9,757 bases of DNA from assembly GCA_947177545.1 (NCBI GenBank), contig CAMWVF010000022.1:1-9757 (forward strand), given 5' to 3'. Of this stretch, positions 1 through 6,377 are shown piece by piece (the first letter of the stretch is position 1; each line of letters begins with the position of its first letter). A program made the position numbers and the translations under genes. Below the pieces are notes generated by a model. It was not told where the DNA came from. It saw only the letters and a list, made by a program, of their open reading frames with translations, and made no database searches. Origin of the DNA: an uncultured Clostridia bacterium (GTDB lineage: Bacteria > Bacillota > Clostridia > Oscillospirales > Ruminococcaceae).

Positions 1-123
1 GGTATGTATATCGAAAGCTTCTTCGGTGTAAATGTACAAAGCGGCGGAAAGCATAACTGCGCAAAGCAGATATGGCAGTATAAAGCCGCTTAGCTTTTCA
101 GCATATTTTTTCGCTGTCTCCAT
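1..123 (-). CDS. Membrane protein, N-terminal fragment (runs off left edge)
   Basis: The frame opens with ATG at 123-121 and stays open for 41 codons to the window edge. A GAGAGG ribosome binding site lies at 130-135, six bases upstream of the start. The product begins METAKKYAEKLSGF and enters a hydrophobic helix at about residues 13-32, consistent with an inner-membrane protein anchored near its N-terminus. It lies 28 bases downstream of the LRR gene on the same strand, so it is probably the third gene of that unit. The pattern of an early ILP-type helix followed by a Phe-Asp segment loosely recalls the start of SpmB/nucleoside-recognition (Gate) proteins, but 41 residues are too few to assign a family; that is only a guess. 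The existence of the gene is fairly secure; its function is unknown. Confidence 0.6.
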   Translation of the reverse strand, partial: METAKKYAEKLSGFILPYLLCAVMLSAALYIYTEEAFDIHT

Positions 124-151
124 TTCTATCCTCTCGCAAACCTGCAAAAAA

Positions 152-1294
152 TTATTGTTTCTTTTTGGACATAACAAGTATCGTTGCAAGCACGGCTATT
201 ATCATTGCCATAACCACAATGACGATAACAACGCCAACGCTCAAGCCTCCAGAAGCTGCTTTTTCGGGAACGGTTTCTCCGCTTGCTTCGGTAACGGTCT
301 CCGCTGTTTCATCGGCAGGATTTTCGGTCTCCGTTATTTCTGCGGCGGATTGTGTTTCAGCCGCAGAGGTGTAGACCTCGTTATTCTCGGCGGGGGTTTC
401 CACTGTAAGCGTATACTCCCCGGTAAGGTCTGCGGCAATTTTTATATTGTTCTGCTCCCAGCTTTTATAGCTTTCCTCGCTGTCCCCGTAGCAGTGGACG
501 CTTGCGCTCACATTGCGGAAAACGTCGCTTTCAAGGGCGGGAGCGGTCCCGCCGTACACATAGATATCTTTAAGACTGCTGCAGTCCGCAAAAACGCTGC
601 CGCCTATTTTTTTTACGTCGGGACCTATGGAAATTTTCTCAAAGCCGCACTTGCTGAAAGTATTGGGGTAAATCTCAGTAATTCCCGCAGGTATGACAAA
701 TTCCGTGATAGCCTTGCAGTCCTGAAAAGCTCCCTCGCCGATATATTCGGTATCGGGGGAAATTGGGAAAGCCTCCAGAGCCTCGCAGGAGGCAAAGGCG
801 TAATCCCCGATTTTGGTGACTGTGGCGGGCATTAAAATTTTGGTGAGCTTTCTGTTTCCCTCAAAGGCGTGAGCGCCAATCTCCGTTGTGTTTTTCGGCA
901 GACTTATAAGTGTAAGCTGATTTCTTGACGGTATGGCGTTTTCGGGAATTGCGCCGCCCTCGGTCTCCGTCCCCGCAAGCTCGATTATCTCAAGATTTGG
1001 TATCTGCAAAAGCGCACCGTAGTCCACCGCGTTAAGGGTACCCGACAGCACCGCGATATTTTTTATAAAGTTGTAATCCGTTCCGTCCGCGGCTTCCTGC
1101 ATAGCTTCGGAAAGCTTTCCGGTTTCAAAGGAAGCTATCGTCAGGTTTTCCGTATTTTCCTCGGCGTTTGCGGACAGGAAAGTCAGCGGAACTATTCCCA
1201 CAAGCATTAAAGCGGCTACCGCAAGGATCAAAATTCTAAGCCAAAGGCTTTTCTTCTTTGTGTATGTAAATTTCTGTTTGTTTTTGTTAGCCAT
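152..1294 (-). CDS. BspA-type leucine-rich repeat surface protein, C-terminally membrane-anchored
   Basis: This 380-aa protein has a signal peptide: a basic N-terminus (residues 1-20), a hydrophobic core (about 20-40) and a likely signal peptidase site after SANA (41-44). Residues about 125-260 carry some five or six repeats of roughly 23 residues following L..I.IP..VT.IG..AF..C, typical of the LRR_5/BspA family (for example VTKIGDYAFASC). A low-complexity Glu/Thr/Ala-rich stalk (about 291-346) follows. A transmembrane helix (about 351-374) with a KKKQ tail ends the protein. The expected topology is an extracellular LRR domain on a flexible stalk anchored in the membrane, without an LPXTG sortase motif. 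BspA-type LRRs commonly mediate adhesion or protein binding; the ligand here is unknown. The ATG start is preceded by an AGAGGT site. The gene is 21 bases downstream of the DUF1444-like gene and is probably cotranscribed with it. Confidence 0.85.
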   Translation of the reverse strand: MANKNKQKFTYTKKKSLWLRILILAVAALMLVGIVPLTFLSANAEENTENLTIASFETGKLSEAMQEAADGTDYNFIKNIAVLSGTLNAVDYGALLQIPNLEIIELAGTETEGGAIPENAIPSRNQLTLISLPKNTTEIGAHAFEGNRKLTKILMPATVTKIGDYAFASCEALEAFPISPDTEYIGEGAFQDCKAITEFVIPAGITEIYPNTFSKCGFEKISIGPDVKKIGGSVFADCSSLKDIYVYGGTAPALESDVFRNVSASVHCYGDSEESYKSWEQNNIKIAADLTGEYTLTVETPAENNEVYTSAAETQSAAEITETENPADETAETVTEASGETVPEKAASGGLSVGVVIVIVVMAMIIAVLATILVMSKKKQ

Positions 1295-1315
1295 ATTGTA
1301 CCTCTTTTCGTAATG

Positions 1316-2149
1316 TTATGTATCGGCTTGATTTTCACGTCCCAGCGAGAACCGTCCCGCGGTCTGTATTTCTTTGGGGGTAAACAGCAGGACGTCCGTA
1401 GTCAGCGGATTTTCCGCCTTTTTGTATTCCTCCAAAATAACCGTCCCCAGTCCCTCCAAAATATCGTTGGTGATGTTTTGCAGTACCAAAAGGCTTTCCC
1501 GCGAGGGAGCCACAACAAGGAACTTTGCCCCCAGCCTTTCATACACGGCGGAGCGGAAGTCGTTGCAAAGCATAAGCGAGCTGCAAAACACAGGACACGG
1601 CGTTTTAAAATCCAAAGTTTTTATACCGCCGTTTAAAGCTTCCTCGCTTATCTCGGTATTTGAAAGTATCTTGCACATATTTCTGTCCGCAACTGAGAAC
1701 GCCACCTCTCTCGGTACTCCCCAGCGCTTCAGCGTAGCCTCGTCCAGATGGTGAATGACCTCGTTGTCGGGACTGTACACCACGACCTTTTTAAGTCCCC
1801 CCACAAAGTCTGCGCTTATCATTGTATTGTCGGTATCCTTTTCGCGCATAAGCATAAGCCGCAGGAATTCCTGACCGTTGGTAAAGGAGACCATTCTGCC
1901 CTTTGTGGTGAAGTCCATTTCGAGCCGCTTGATAAGCATATCAAGCTCTTCGTCTGAACGGGTCTCCTCGTATATCCGCCTTGCCTCGCTCACGTCTATT
2001 TTAAACACGGCGGAACCGTTTGATATCTCGTAAACCGTACTGCTTTCCTTTTCGGTTATATGGTAATTCTGCCGTTTCAAGGCGTTTTTAAAACCCGCCT
2101 CGAATTTGTCCCTGCAAAAAATTTCCGATATTTTTTCCGCAAGCTTCAC
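1316..2149 (-). CDS. DUF1444/YtpQ-like protein of unknown function
   Basis: This 277-aa protein has no signal peptide or membrane segment and should be cytoplasmic. I chose the GTG start at 2149-2147 because an almost perfect AAAGGAGG site sits eight bases upstream. The segment LDEATLKRWGVPREVAFSVA (about 135-154) and the later GAKFLVVAPSRESLLVL (about 207-223) resemble conserved parts of the DUF1444 (B. subtilis YtpQ) family and the related DUF5688 proteins of clostridia. These have no established biochemical role. The resemblance is from memory of the family pattern, not from a search. It is the first gene of a minus-strand unit with the LRR surface protein 21 bases downstream, although its own sequence gives no hint of a cell-surface role. 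Confidence 0.75.
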   Translation of the reverse strand: MKLAEKISEIFCRDKFEAGFKNALKRQNYHITEKESSTVYEISNGSAVFKIDVSEARRIYEETRSDEELDMLIKRLEMDFTTKGRMVSFTNGQEFLRLMLMREKDTDNTMISADFVGGLKKVVVYSPDNEVIHHLDEATLKRWGVPREVAFSVADRNMCKILSNTEISEEALNGGIKTLDFKTPCPVFCSSLMLCNDFRSAVYERLGAKFLVVAPSRESLLVLQNITNDILEGLGTVILEEYKKAENPLTTDVLLFTPKEIQTAGRFSLGRENQADT

Positions 2150-2204
2150 GTCCGCCGCCTCCTTTCAGAGAATAGATTTTTCGCTTCTCGTTACATATAC
2201 ATTA

Positions 2205-2233
2205 ATTATATCACATTTCAGCGGATTTGTACA
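2205..2233 (-). promoter_or_regulatory. Promoter of the minus-strand DUF1444-LRR unit
   Basis: Read on the minus strand, TGTACA (2233-2228) is separated by 17 bases from a perfect TATAAT (2210-2205). This gives a predicted start near 2198, about 50 bases upstream of the GTG start codon. The -10 is consensus and the -35 matches TTGACA at four of six positions. No other promoter of this quality was seen upstream of this unit. Confidence 0.6.
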
Positions 2234-2377
2234 CCCCATTTTTAATTTTTTTGCGTGGAACTCCCAACAGCGAGTGTCCCCCAAAAGTTAGGTATGGGTT
2301 ATCCTTTATTTTGTGCAGCCACCCAAGGGGCGGGTAAAAAGCATTAGTTCGTTTACAGATTGTTTACAAGTATATTT
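2234..2377. other. Divergent intergenic region, no gene seen
   Basis: This stretch lies between the two divergent promoters and has no supported coding frame. It contains a T-rich tract (about 2240-2252), the string GTGTCCCCCAAAAGTTAG near 2274-2291, which looks like the end of an IS3-type element (see findings), and two GTTTACA direct repeats at 2351-2357 and 2362-2368, 11 bases apart. The latter share TTTACA with 2436-2441 beyond the promoter and could belong to the regulator's operator. Confidence 0.4.
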
Positions 2378-2440
2378 TGCAAAGCTCGCTTGACATTTTA
2401 TGCAAAGCGTGCTATACTAAAAATGCAAAGTAAACTTTAC
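2378..2440 (+). promoter_or_regulatory. Strong promoter of the XRE operon within 23-bp repeated operator-like boxes
   Basis: TTGACA (2390-2395), 17 bases, TATACT (2413-2418) form a near-consensus sigma-A promoter with a predicted start near 2425. TGCAAAG occurs at 2378-2384, 2401-2407 and 2424-2430, exactly 23 bases apart. The first two copies extend to a shared TGCAAAGCnnGCT, so the -35 and the -10 each begin at the last T of one box. The third box falls on the predicted transcription start and is followed by a perfect inverted repeat, GTAAA-C-TTTAC (2430-2440). Repeats interleaved with the promoter suggest repression by the adjacent XRE protein; autoregulation is inferred. Confidence 0.75.
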
Positions 2441-2459
2441 AAAATTGCGGAGGTGTACA

Positions 2460-2666
2460 TTGAAAACCAAAATACAGGAGCTTCGCAAGGAACGCAAAAT
2501 TTCACAGGAGGAGCTTGCAAATGCGGTGGGGGTAACGAGACAGACCATAACCTCGCTGGAGTGCGAAAAATACACGGCGTCCCTTGTACTGGCGTACAAG
2601 ATAGCAAAATATTTCGGAATGACCATTGAGGAAGTCTTTGACTTCTCAGAGCTGTCCGACATATAA
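2460..2666 (+). CDS. XRE-family small HTH transcriptional regulator (YozG-like)
   Basis: This 68-aa DNA-binding protein is essentially one Cro/C1-type helix-turn-helix domain. The motif [20 protein letters not shown] (about residues 13-32) contains the Q-EELA turn and recognition helix. It continues with the usual [16 protein letters not shown] segment of the family. I place the start at the TTG at 2460, giving an N-terminus of the form [15 protein letters not shown], because GGAGG (2449-2453) is six bases upstream; the earlier in-frame TTG at 2445 lies upstream of this site. Its size is normal for YozG-type regulators, which lack a separate effector domain and usually sit beside small membrane proteins. 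It heads a three-gene operon under the repeat-rich promoter and probably regulates itself. Confidence 0.92.
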   Translation: MKTKIQELRKERKISQEELANAVGVTRQTITSLECEKYTASLVLAYKIAKYFGMTIEEVFDFSELSDI

Positions 2667-2685
2667 CCGAAAAGGAGAGATAATT

Positions 2686-2931
2686 ATGAGTAAAGCAAAA
2701 TGCTTTGTGGAAAGAAATTACCGAAAAAGAGGCTTTAAAATCGCAATGCAGTCCATACTTTTATTATGGTGTACGTCAATGTTTATCGCTCACGGAGACT
2801 TTGATTTTCCCAAAGCCGCAGACAACGCGCTGAACTTTGCGCAGGGCCTTTCCGCAAGCCTTTGGATAGTGTGGGTGGCGTTCTGTATGGTCAAGAGAGA
2901 AAGTCCGTTTGCGGGCAGGAGGGAGAAATAA
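2686..2931 (+). CDS. Small two-helix membrane protein
   Basis: This 81-aa protein starts at ATG 2686, preceded by AAGGAGAG; the longer frame upstream overlaps the XRE gene and has no ribosome binding site. It has a basic N-terminus (residues 1-18), a hydrophobic segment at about 19-35 and a second at about 55-70, then a basic tail (KRESPFAGRREK). It is 19 bases after the regulator and its TAA overlaps the next ATG by one base, implying translational coupling. I do not recognise a named family. Position suggests a membrane partner of the XRE regulator or of the next protein. Confidence 0.8.
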   Translation: MSKAKCFVERNYRKRGFKIAMQSILLLWCTSMFIAHGDFDFPKAADNALNFAQGLSASLWIVWVAFCMVKRESPFAGRREK

Positions 2932-3383
2932 TGGAAGAATTCAGAAAGCAGATTCAAAAAACCCTTAATATTTACCGAGCCGTTCTTATGGCCGCGATCG
3001 TAATATTGGTGGTTTTAAACGGAATTGAAATAACCGCCGTATTGGGTGAAAAAAGCACAACCGACCTCGGCAACGGCTTCGGCACGGGTGTGTGCTCGTC
3101 TATAATAACTTTGATGATAATAAACGTTTGCAGATACAGCGCCGCTCTTAAAAACGACGAAAAGCTCAAAAAGCTTTATATTTTGGAGACCGACGAGCGG
3201 GAGCGGCTTATTTACGAAAAATCAAACTCGTCATCTTTTAGAGCGGTAATTATTCTTTTGGGATTTGCGGCAATGGTGGCGTCCTTTTTCTCAAAGCCGA
3301 TATTCTATACTATTGTTGCAATAATTATTGCTATCGCATTTATTCAAGCGGCGTTTAAATTTTATTACCGCAGAAAGTATTAG
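2931..3383 (+). CDS. Four-helix membrane protein, DUF2178-like in architecture
   Basis: This 150-aa protein starts at ATG 2931, preceded by AGGAGGG (2918-2924). In-frame sequence further upstream lies inside the preceding gene. Predicted membrane helices are at about 15-35, 50-67, 102-121 and 124-143. The central cytoplasmic loop (about 72-98) is charged and contains ETDERERLIYEKS. A DERE..I..K motif between two pairs of helices is typical of small membrane proteins that accompany YozG-like XRE regulators (DUF2178/DUF3796 types); the exact family is not certain. The C-terminus FYYRRKY is echoed by the remnant just downstream. It may sense or modulate an envelope signal with the regulator, but that is inference from gene order only. 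Confidence 0.82.
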   Translation: MEEFRKQIQKTLNIYRAVLMAAIVILVVLNGIEITAVLGEKSTTDLGNGFGTGVCSSIITLMIINVCRYSAALKNDEKLKKLYILETDERERLIYEKSNSSSFRAVIILLGFAAMVASFFSKPIFYTIVAIIIAIAFIQAAFKFYYRRKY

Positions 3384-3386
3384 GAT

Positions 3387-3538
3387 ATGGGCAGCATGAA
3401 TTATCAGAACGACTTCACCACGCTCACCGCAGGAACTTTTCGGAATGAGTTATCAGTAATCTTGTCATTGCGGGGCTTTTGGCTGTAATGTTCCTTGTGC
3501 GGCTCTTGCTCAAAACGTATTATGAAAAGAAATACTAA
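3387..3538 (+). pseudogene. Frameshifted remnant of a small membrane protein
   Basis: A frame opening at ATG 3387 (or 3396, MNYQNDFTTLTAGTFRNE) runs into TAA after a short stretch of implausible sequence. A second frame, shifted by two bases, then encodes a good membrane helix ending LLLKTYYEKKY before TAA at 3536-3538. This second frame has no start codon with a ribosome binding site. Joined near 3446-3460, the two would give a roughly 50-aa membrane protein. Its tail resembles the FKFYYRRKY tail of the preceding gene, so it may derive from a related family member. A sequencing error or programmed frameshift cannot be excluded. Confidence 0.4.
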
Positions 3539-3559
3539 AACTTTGTGCAAAATTACCTA

Positions 3560-3588
3560 TTGACAAATTACAGTATGTGTAGTATTAT
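3560..3588 (+). promoter_or_regulatory. Promoter of the ABC transporter operon
   Basis: TTGACA (3560-3565) is followed after 17 bases by TATTAT (3583-3588), giving a predicted start near 3595 and a leader of about 60 bases. The -35 matches the consensus completely and the -10 at five of six positions. The -10 and start site are covered by the 30-bp palindrome described separately. Confidence 0.7.
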
Positions 3589-3613
3589 TGTGCTAGTTAC
3601 TTAGTACAATAAT
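3584..3613. promoter_or_regulatory. Palindromic operator overlapping the -10 and start site
   Basis: The two 15-base arms agree at 12 of 15 positions. The left arm begins ATTATTGTGCTA and the right arm ends TTAGTACAATAAT. The core TTGTRCTA...TAGYACAA looks like the operator of a dimeric repressor; sites of the form GTACTA...TAGTAC are associated with YtrA-type GntR regulators of ABC transporter operons (recalled, not searched). Its location across the -10 and start would give repression by occlusion. No GntR gene is in the window. Confidence 0.6.
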
Positions 3614-3656
3614 ATTAAAAAGACACATATTGTCTATAGAAAGGAAGATAACAAAT

Positions 3657-4403
3657 ATGGCAACAGTTCTTGAAGTTCAGGGGCTTTCAAAGAAGTACCC
3701 CAAAAAAGAAAACCTTGCCGCCGACGGGGTAAGCTTTACCGTAAACGAGGGTGAGATATTCGCTCTTATCGGTCCCAACGGCGCAGGAAAAACAACAACG
3801 ATACGCATGATATCGACCCTTATACAGCCTACGTCGGGGGACGCTCTCGTGGCGGGACGCAGCGTTGTTAAGGAACCCGACAAGGTTCGCGAAAATATCA
3901 CATACCTCCCCGACGAGGCGGGAGCGTACAAGACAATGACGGGTATAAATTATCTTGAATTTATGGCGTCCCTTTTCGCAAAGGACAAGGACACTCTCGA
4001 CAAATTCGTAGAGCGGGGCAAGGCTATCTGCGGACTGGGCGACAGGCTTTCCGACAAGATAGGCGGCTACTCCAGAGGTATGATAAGAAAGCTGCTCCTT
4101 GCTCGTGCGGTAATGACCGAACCGAAGCTTGCTATCATGGACGAAGCAACGTCAGGTCTGGACGTTATAAACGCTCTCGAAATACGGAAAATGATAAAAA
4201 ATCTTGCAAGAGAGCAGCACATGGCTTTCCTGCTTTCTTCCCACAATATGCTGGAGATCGAGTACGTATCAGACCGCGTTGGGATCATGACAGGCGGCAA
4301 GCTTATGGTCGTGGGCGCAATAGACGAGCTTAAAGAGCGGTACGAAGCCGCTAACCTTGAGGAAGTTTTTGAAAGGGTGGTGAAGGATAATGAAGTTCGG
4401 TAA
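3657..4403 (+). CDS. ABC transporter ATP-binding protein, NatA-like
   Basis: This 248-aa cytoplasmic ATPase powers the membrane partner encoded next. Visible motifs are Walker A GPNGAGKTT (39-47), the signature YSRGM (138-142, a variant of LSGGQ), Walker B KLAIMDE (157-163) with the catalytic glutamate E163, the D-loop SGLD (166-169) and the switch histidine H196. The Q-loop position reads YLPDE rather than YLPQ, as is common in NatA-type exporters. The usual DEPT is DEAT. I chose ATG 3657 because AAAGGAAG (3640-3647) precedes it; the longer frame starting at 3630 lacks a ribosome binding site. The stop overlaps the permease start by 14 bases. NatAB-like systems export Na+, drugs or peptides; the substrate here is not determinable. 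Confidence 0.93.
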   Translation: MATVLEVQGLSKKYPKKENLAADGVSFTVNEGEIFALIGPNGAGKTTTIRMISTLIQPTSGDALVAGRSVVKEPDKVRENITYLPDEAGAYKTMTGINYLEFMASLFAKDKDTLDKFVERGKAICGLGDRLSDKIGGYSRGMIRKLLLARAVMTEPKLAIMDEATSGLDVINALEIRKMIKNLAREQHMAFLLSSHNMLEIEYVSDRVGIMTGGKLMVVGAIDELKERYEAANLEEVFERVVKDNEVR

Positions 4404-5766
4404 TTTGCTAAAAAAAGAGCTTAGAGAGCTTCTCACAAAGCAGGCTATAATAAGTATGGTTTTTACTATGGTACTGCTTATCGTTATGGGACAGGTGATC
4501 GGAGGAGCAATGCAGGACGCGGACAACTCCGCCGAGGATGCAGCCAACAACATCGCGCTGTGTAATCAGGACGACAGCGAATTCACAAAAAATATGCTTG
4601 AAAATATGGAAAACACTAACGTTGCTCTTGTGGAGCTTGAAAGCGATGATTACGCCGCCGAGCTTGAAAGGCTTGACAGAAAGTCGCTTATTATCATACC
4701 CCAAGGCTTTGGGGACAGCATTGTCAACCAAAGAAAGGTCGGCGAGGTAAAGTTTGTAAACACCTTAAAGGGCGGCGGTTTTTCCTCCACCATGAGTACG
4801 GCTACAGCTGCCGAAGCGGTAAGCTCCATTGAAAAAGCCTGCTCCGACGAGCTTATGCGAAACGACTACGGTGTTACCGACGCAGAGATAGAGCTTGCGA
4901 AGAACCCTGTTTCCACAACGGAATACACCGTCCACAAGGGCAGAACCGCAGCGGCTTCATCGGCGGGAATATCCGCGGTGCTTATGTTACAGTCCATGAT
5001 CGCACCGTTTGCAATATTCTTTCTGCTCTTAATGGCGGCGCAGATGATAATGACCGCTATTTCCACCGAAAAGATAGACAAAACTTTAGAAACGCTTTTA
5101 TCCGCCCCCGTGCCGAGAATGACAGTGCTTATGGCGAAAATGACGGCAGCGGTTATAACCGCCCTGCTGAACGCCCTGTTTATGATGATAGGCTTTGTTT
5201 TCTATATGCTTGGAATGGCGGGCAGCGCGGCAGGCGAAATGGCAGACGCAGTAACCGGCGGTCCTATGGTTTCAGAGGCTGCGGGAGCTGTCACAAGCAC
5301 GGCTCAGGCAATGGCGGAGCTGGGTCTCGCACTTTCACCAGCGGACTACATTTTGTTTGCGATCCAGCTTTTCCTCACGCTCGCAATAGGTCTTGCAATA
5401 TCCCTTATCCTTGGCGCAATGGCTACAGACGTAAAGTCTGTACAGACCCTTACAATGCCGATAATGATAGCGGTAATGATACCTTTCTTTGTGTCTATGT
5501 TTATGGACGTGAACGATATGTCACCCGTGTTCAGAACGATCATTTACGCGATACCGTTCACCCACACCTATACAGCCTTGACAAATCTCATGAACGGTGA
5601 TATGATTATATTCTGGGGAGGGCTTGCGTACCAGATAGTATTCTTTGCGGTATGTATGTTCCTTGCCGTGAAGATGTTTACCACCGACAAGCTGTTTACA
5701 ATGTCCTTTTCCGCTGAAAGCATGAACAAGAAGCGCAAGGGCAAGAATACTGCTGCACAGGAATAG
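4390..5766 (+). CDS. ABC-2 type exporter permease, NatB-like
   Basis: This 458-aa membrane protein has the layout of ABC-2 exporters of the NatB kind. A cytoplasmic amphipathic start (KKELRELLTKQ) leads to helix 1 at about 19-40. A large extracellular domain follows at about 41-190. Helix 2 is at about 193-222, with STEKIDKTLETLLSAPVPR (225-243) matching the conserved EK..GTLE.LL..P coupling region. Further helices lie at about 247-277, 319-345, 353-372, probably 380-398, and 407-430. The loop at about 278-317 is rich in Ala, Gly and Met. The C-terminus is basic (NKKRKGK). It overlaps the ATPase gene by 14 bases, indicating coupled translation, and together they form one exporter. No GntR or two-component genes are adjacent. 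Confidence 0.9.
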   Translation: MKFGNLLKKELRELLTKQAIISMVFTMVLLIVMGQVIGGAMQDADNSAEDAANNIALCNQDDSEFTKNMLENMENTNVALVELESDDYAAELERLDRKSLIIIPQGFGDSIVNQRKVGEVKFVNTLKGGGFSSTMSTATAAEAVSSIEKACSDELMRNDYGVTDAEIELAKNPVSTTEYTVHKGRTAAASSAGISAVLMLQSMIAPFAIFFLLLMAAQMIMTAISTEKIDKTLETLLSAPVPRMTVLMAKMTAAVITALLNALFMMIGFVFYMLGMAGSAAGEMADAVTGGPMVSEAAGAVTSTAQAMAELGLALSPADYILFAIQLFLTLAIGLAISLILGAMATDVKSVQTLTMPIMIAVMIPFFVSMFMDVNDMSPVFRTIIYAIPFTHTYTALTNLMNGDMIIFWGGLAYQIVFFAVCMFLAVKMFTTDKLFTMSFSAESMNKKRKGKNTAAQE

Positions 5767-5770
5767 TTGA

Positions 5771-5796
5771 AACTGTACAGTGTACAGTTGACAGTT
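5771..5796. repeat. Three 7-bp tandem repeats inside a palindrome
   Basis: Directly after the permease stop there are three tandem heptamers, TACAGTG, TACAGTT and GACAGTT (5776-5796). The first two overlap a perfect inverted repeat, AACTGTAC-AGT-GTACAGTT (5771-5789). This could form a hairpin in the transcript or be a protein-binding site, and similar CAGTGTACAGTT strings recur as dispersed repeats in some genomes. It also supplies the TTGACA of the possible promoter listed next. Confidence 0.55.
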
Positions 5797-5817
5797 ATTC
5801 GGGATAACTTTTTAAAT
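5788..5817 (+). promoter_or_regulatory. Possible promoter for the small membrane protein genes
   Basis: TTGACA (5788-5793), 18 bases, then TTAAAT (5812-5817), which matches the -10 consensus at four of six positions. The predicted start near 5824 would precede the first small gene (5847). It overlaps the weak hairpin at 5793-5809, so the site may be a promoter, a terminator or neither. Confidence 0.3.
5793..5813 (+). terminator. Weak intrinsic terminator or attenuator after the ABC operon
   Basis: AGTTAT (5793-5798) pairs with ATAACT (5804-5809) across a five-base loop, and a short T-run (5809-5813) follows. The stem is six base pairs and A/T-rich, so termination would be partial at best. 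Read-through into the three small genes is likely. Confidence 0.35.
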
Positions 5818-5846
5818 GCAAACTAAAATTCTGAGGAAGAATAATT

Positions 5847-6020
5847 ATGAAACCCGATAAAAAAGCCCGAACTATAGTTATCGGCGTATTTGTCGCGATA
5901 TTTGTTCTTTCCGTAATTTTTGCAATGTACGCGGGTACAGTGGTAGGTGCGGATATAGGCGAATTTATTTATAATATTACGCATAAAGCAGAGTTCGTAA
6001 CATTTTTAACTATCAACTGA
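5847..6020 (+). CDS. Small single-helix membrane protein (57 aa)
   Basis: ATG 5847 is preceded by GAGGAAG (5833-5839), and the frame ends at TGA 6018-6020. The product begins MKPDKKARTIVIGVF, has one membrane helix at about residues 9-30 and a mixed tail of about 27 residues (ADIGEFIYNITHKAEF). A basic start followed directly by the helix suggests an N-in topology with the tail outside. I do not recognise a family. It lies 80 bases after the permease and 21 bases before the next small membrane gene, so it may be an accessory to the exporter or part of a separate small-protein operon. Confidence 0.65.
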   Translation: MKPDKKARTIVIGVFVAIFVLSVIFAMYAGTVVGADIGEFIYNITHKAEFVTFLTIN

Positions 6021-6041
6021 GATATCGGGGAGGTATCTTCA

Positions 6042-6350
6042 ATGAAAAATATGCTTTTAAAAGAGTTGACCTTGGAAGAACAAAGCAATATCAATAAAGT
6101 CACGCTTTGGCTGACCCTTATCCTGCTGATATGCTCCGTTGTTATGCGTATTTTCGGGGTTTATGCGGACTTTAATGCAAGCGCGGCAAGTTTATTGGCT
6201 ATAATATGCTTAGGAGCTTTCAGCTTTGAGGGCGCGAAAAAAAGAGACCTGCGCACCGTCTGTCTTGCCGTATTTATCGTAGGCGACGCTATGTACGTGT
6301 TATTCCTGTTTTTCTTGCTTGGCAGGACGTTTATGCAGCATTTATTATAA
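6042..6350 (+). CDS. Small three-helix membrane protein (102 aa)
   Basis: ATG 6042 follows an excellent GGGGAGG site (6027-6033) with eight-base spacing. The N-terminus is cytoplasmic-looking (MKNMLLKELTLEEQSNINK). Hydrophobic segments follow at about 19-40, 46-62 and 71-95, with a positively charged loop (EGAKKRDLR) between the second and third. No family was recognised; the size and topology are like many uncharacterised clostridial membrane proteins. It is the middle gene of a close trio with 21-base and 27-base gaps. Confidence 0.75.
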   Translation: MKNMLLKELTLEEQSNINKVTLWLTLILLICSVVMRIFGVYADFNASAASLLAIICLGAFSFEGAKKRDLRTVCLAVFIVGDAMYVLFLFFLLGRTFMQHLL

Positions 6351-6377
6351 AAAATTCCTATCTGTGAGGTGCTTTTC

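Noticed and set aside
32..835. Long open frame on the plus strand
   Set aside because: It is antisense to the LRR gene, has a Cys/Gly-rich, non-protein-like composition and no ribosome binding site. The minus strand has a signal peptide, LRR repeats and an anchor.
2378..2430. CRISPR-like array, from three evenly spaced repeats
   Set aside because: The repeats are only 7-13 bases long and sit on a promoter; there are no unique spacers or cas genes.
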